Positions 61,871-64,000 of a DNA stretch of 64,000 nucleotides are shown one piece after another (position 1 is the stretch's first letter; each line of letters opens with the position of its first letter). The stretch covers positions 2,976,001 through 3,040,000 of the forward strand of contig NC_039493.1 of assembly GCF_003590095.1 (NCBI RefSeq), given 5' to 3'. The DNA comes from Trichoplusia ni. Lineage: Eukaryota; Arthropoda; Insecta; Lepidoptera; Noctuidae. The notes under the pieces are model-generated. The model ran no database searches and was not told the DNA's origin. It saw nothing but the letters and a program-made list of their open reading frames with translations. Made by a program: the position numbers and the translations under genes.

Positions 61871-62469
61871 GTTGCTAGGGGAGGATTTTAATGTTAACTC
61901 CCGGATCCTGTTACCTATTAAAAGGACCTTCAGGATACTATGTACTTATTATTTCCAAAAATATTTAAAACGCCAAGACAATGTTACTAAGACCTGTAAA
62001 TTACACCTACATAAGTCATAGTCTACATGTTTAGTCTACATGTTTTAAAAACGAAGTGGATTTGCTTTACTTTTCGTGATCAATGTAAGAATGTTTACTT
62101 ATAACTCTTGCTGACCCAGCAAACTTTGTTTCACAATACTAATGAGTTCTAGAGAATAAAAAAATAGCGTTATAAAAAAAAGATGTTGTTTTATTCTCAG
62201 ACCTTCCCATTTCATGGAACACACAATTTCATGAAAAGCGTACATCGTGACGACAAGAAAATTTTATATTATAGAAGATAACACATGGGTAGATACTAAA
62301 TTATACATAACTGTTTTAATTCTTAGAACTATTGATAAAAAACGATTATAACATCTTAACGATATGTCACACCGACTTCTGAATGTTTATCAACTAAAGT
62401 CAAGGCATTTCTTACTCTATGTTAAACCGGAAAAACTCCCCATTGTAGAGGTAACTTTTCTCCTGGCAA

Positions 62470-62720
62470 CACGAGTACGCTAAGGGTGCGAGGGTGCGTT
62501 CAGTACACCGGACAGAGTCCGTTTAATTGTCGCCGAGCCCGAGCAGCGCAGCAGCGGGCAGCTCACCCCGACGGAGCGTTCGACGTGACGCCGGCAATAA
62601 CGACGTGATTGCAATTATTGCGGGCTTTATTTGAGGCCGTGACGATCGCAATCCACGAAACATTCATTATCCTTGATTGCTCGCCCGTCATAGAGCTAAG
62701 ACGTACGATCAGCACCTACA
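62470..62720. promoter_or_regulatory. GC-rich island with homeodomain-type sites, possible enhancer
   Basis: CpG-rich sequence at 62,490-62,600 is followed by GATTGCAATTATTGCGGGC and TTTATTTGAGGCCGTGACGA, then CATTCATTATC and TGATTGC. These combine ATTA, TTTAT (Abd-B/Cad-like) and C/EBP-like TTGCAAT cores. The composition differs sharply from flanks and no frame is open. Confidence 0.35.
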
Positions 62721-62724
62721 AGAC

Positions 62725-63680
62725 TACCCAAATATATTAAAAACAAGGAAACTCGTAAAAACCGTTGCAGTAACAGCATGCAGTATAAGACTTGTTTCGT
62801 AACACAGGGAAGCATTTTCCGGCAGCAAAACTAACGATATTCAGTAAACACACAATTTTAATAAACGTTAAAACATCTCAGCACTCGCCGCTTGTCGGTC
62901 GCAGCTGCGCTTCAGATTAAGCTCTGTCCATAATTTCTTCTCTGCAGCTCCACTAGTAAAGCGCATGCCACTTAGTTAAATAGGAAATCACTATGTTTCT
63001 GTGACCCTTAAATAGAAGGAATCCGTGTGCGATGGGAAGTCCGAAAACTGAGGCTTTTAATTGTCGCTCAACGATCCCATTAGGGGGCAAAACGAGGGGC
63101 CGTTCCCCCAAATAATATGAATTTTACAGGAGTTATCCAAAATTAATAATCGGGGTTCAAAACGATTTAAACGTGAAATTACAAATATTATAAATTGCCA
63201 TTTTCAATTGTCTAACGTGCAATGGTACGAAGTGGTAATCATTTAAGAGACAATTAATGTTTGTACAAAGCTTTGTTCCTCACAAGAACATAAATTCAAG
63301 GAACAATCGCGGCTTTTGTACTTGCGGTGTATTACGCAACCGAATCAAGGCCGATGCGGCCGTTGAACCTCTCCGAGACCAGATCTTGTTCGAATTAAAA
63401 GATTTAGGTTATTTCCAGAATACCGTCTGTGAAATAAGTAAGCTTCATTAATTTATCTTACAAATTAATATTCAGTAAGTATATCATGGCCGTGGATAGG
63501 ACAACATCGTTACGCAGCGATCGCATCTGTGCTCAAAAATGTATTCGCTGAAAATTTGGTCATAACCCCAACAAACATGAAAGCAACCGTGTAATTTGTG
63601 TAATTTGGCATCCAAACCATTTTCGTAATTATAAGTGGGTAACTGGGTACTAAAATTTTAAATTATTAAACATTGCCCAG
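62725..63680. other. Non-coding stretch
   Basis: No supported gene. The part 63,340-63,440 is GC-richer and open on the plus strand within a 64-codon frame starting at 63,257, but it shows no domain. Confidence 0.45.
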
Positions 63681-63689
63681 AAAGGGATT

Positions 63690-63830
63690 CGGAACGCGTC
63701 CGGGTTCCGGATCAATATGGCGGTGGCGGGAACGCGCGTAAAGCGCGGGAACCGGGAAGCCTTGCAGCGCGCCATTTTGTCGTCGCCATGGCAACCAGAC
63801 GGAGCCAGATTATAAGACACAAGTCGGTAA
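63690..63830. promoter_or_regulatory. CpG-rich promoter-like element with YY1- and E2F-like motifs
   Basis: CAATATGGCGGTGGCGG and, on the minus strand, CAAAATGGCGCGC are YY1/Pho-like. GGCGGGAA (63,725) and GCGCGGGAA (63,743) are E2F-like. This mix is typical of TATA-less housekeeping promoters. The adjacent gene, if any, would lie outside the window or is not recognisable. Confidence 0.35.
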
Positions 63831-64000
63831 TGAGATCGCGTGGTTCAAATTGTGTTTTCTCTGAACTGTCTGTGCGAAAGCGGCACTCTAATGAAGCCTT
63901 TGTCTGATTCCAGAATAATGAATCTACCAAAAATAGTAACTTAGGTATAAATGCGTAGGTGTATTAGTTATTTATATAAGTTTCTTGCCTTGTAGCCTTG

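Noticed and set aside
1..64000. Known insect microRNAs (let-7, bantam, miR-1, miR-8, miR-10, miR-34, miR-100, miR-124, miR-184, miR-275, miR-305 seeds with flanks)
   Set aside because: Reading for their mature sequences gave no convincing match.
1..64000. CRISPR arrays, prophage, toxin-antitoxin or other prokaryotic-style systems, and endogenous viral genes
   Set aside because: No regularly spaced repeats, operon-like gene packing or viral protein motifs are visible; the only retroelement coding remnant is the LINE tail at 20,660.

Overview
The window is animal nuclear DNA, almost certainly from a moth or butterfly and probably a noctuoid moth. The background is AT-rich. Genes are split by GT-AG introns whose codon phases I could follow. 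The repeats are of lepidopteran type: a tRNA-derived SINE of the kind common in noctuids, RTE-like short repeats that start with 'ctactaatattataaatgcgaaagt', a truncated LINE reverse-transcriptase tail, and a hAT-type MITE. There is no bacterial-style operon, CRISPR array, convincing tRNA or viral gene.

Layout. Bases 1-27,700 form a gene-poor stretch of intergenic or long-intron DNA. It holds repeats, short GC-rich islands with CRE, NRF1-like and CTCF-like motifs, a CpG-rich possible promoter near 11.5 kb and one plausible orphan exon at 2,604-2,747. At 27,748-29,239 (minus) lies a two-exon CHK/EcKinase-like small-molecule kinase whose first exon carries an 11-bp duplication that shifts the frame. 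At 33,373-37,167 (minus) lies deltex, a ten-exon E3 ubiquitin ligase of the Notch pathway, reconstructed with all phases consistent (WWE-WWE-Ser/Gln-rich region-RING-DTC). At 38,407-42,320 (plus), head to head with deltex, lies an eight-exon protein with two dsRNA-binding domains that looks like DIP1. At 45,315-49,537 (minus), tail to tail with it, lies a six-blade kelch propeller protein whose last blade is interrupted by an insertion of about 258 residues. From 49.5 kb to the right end there is non-coding DNA with GC-rich, homeodomain-site-rich islands. A possible non-coding first exon for the kelch gene lies near 61.8 kb and another CpG-rich promoter-like site near 63.7 kb.

The genes do not form a pathway. 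Deltex acts on Notch, the dsRBD protein on RNA, the CHK kinase on ecdysteroids or foreign compounds, and the kelch protein is an uncharacterised scaffold. No new defence-like system is visible. The most unusual signals are three tandem duplications of 11, 11 and 33 bp in GC-rich exons (two change the reading frame), the split kelch propeller, a 51-nt in-frame retained intron candidate in the dsRBD gene, and an excess of TGACGTCA sites in GC islands.
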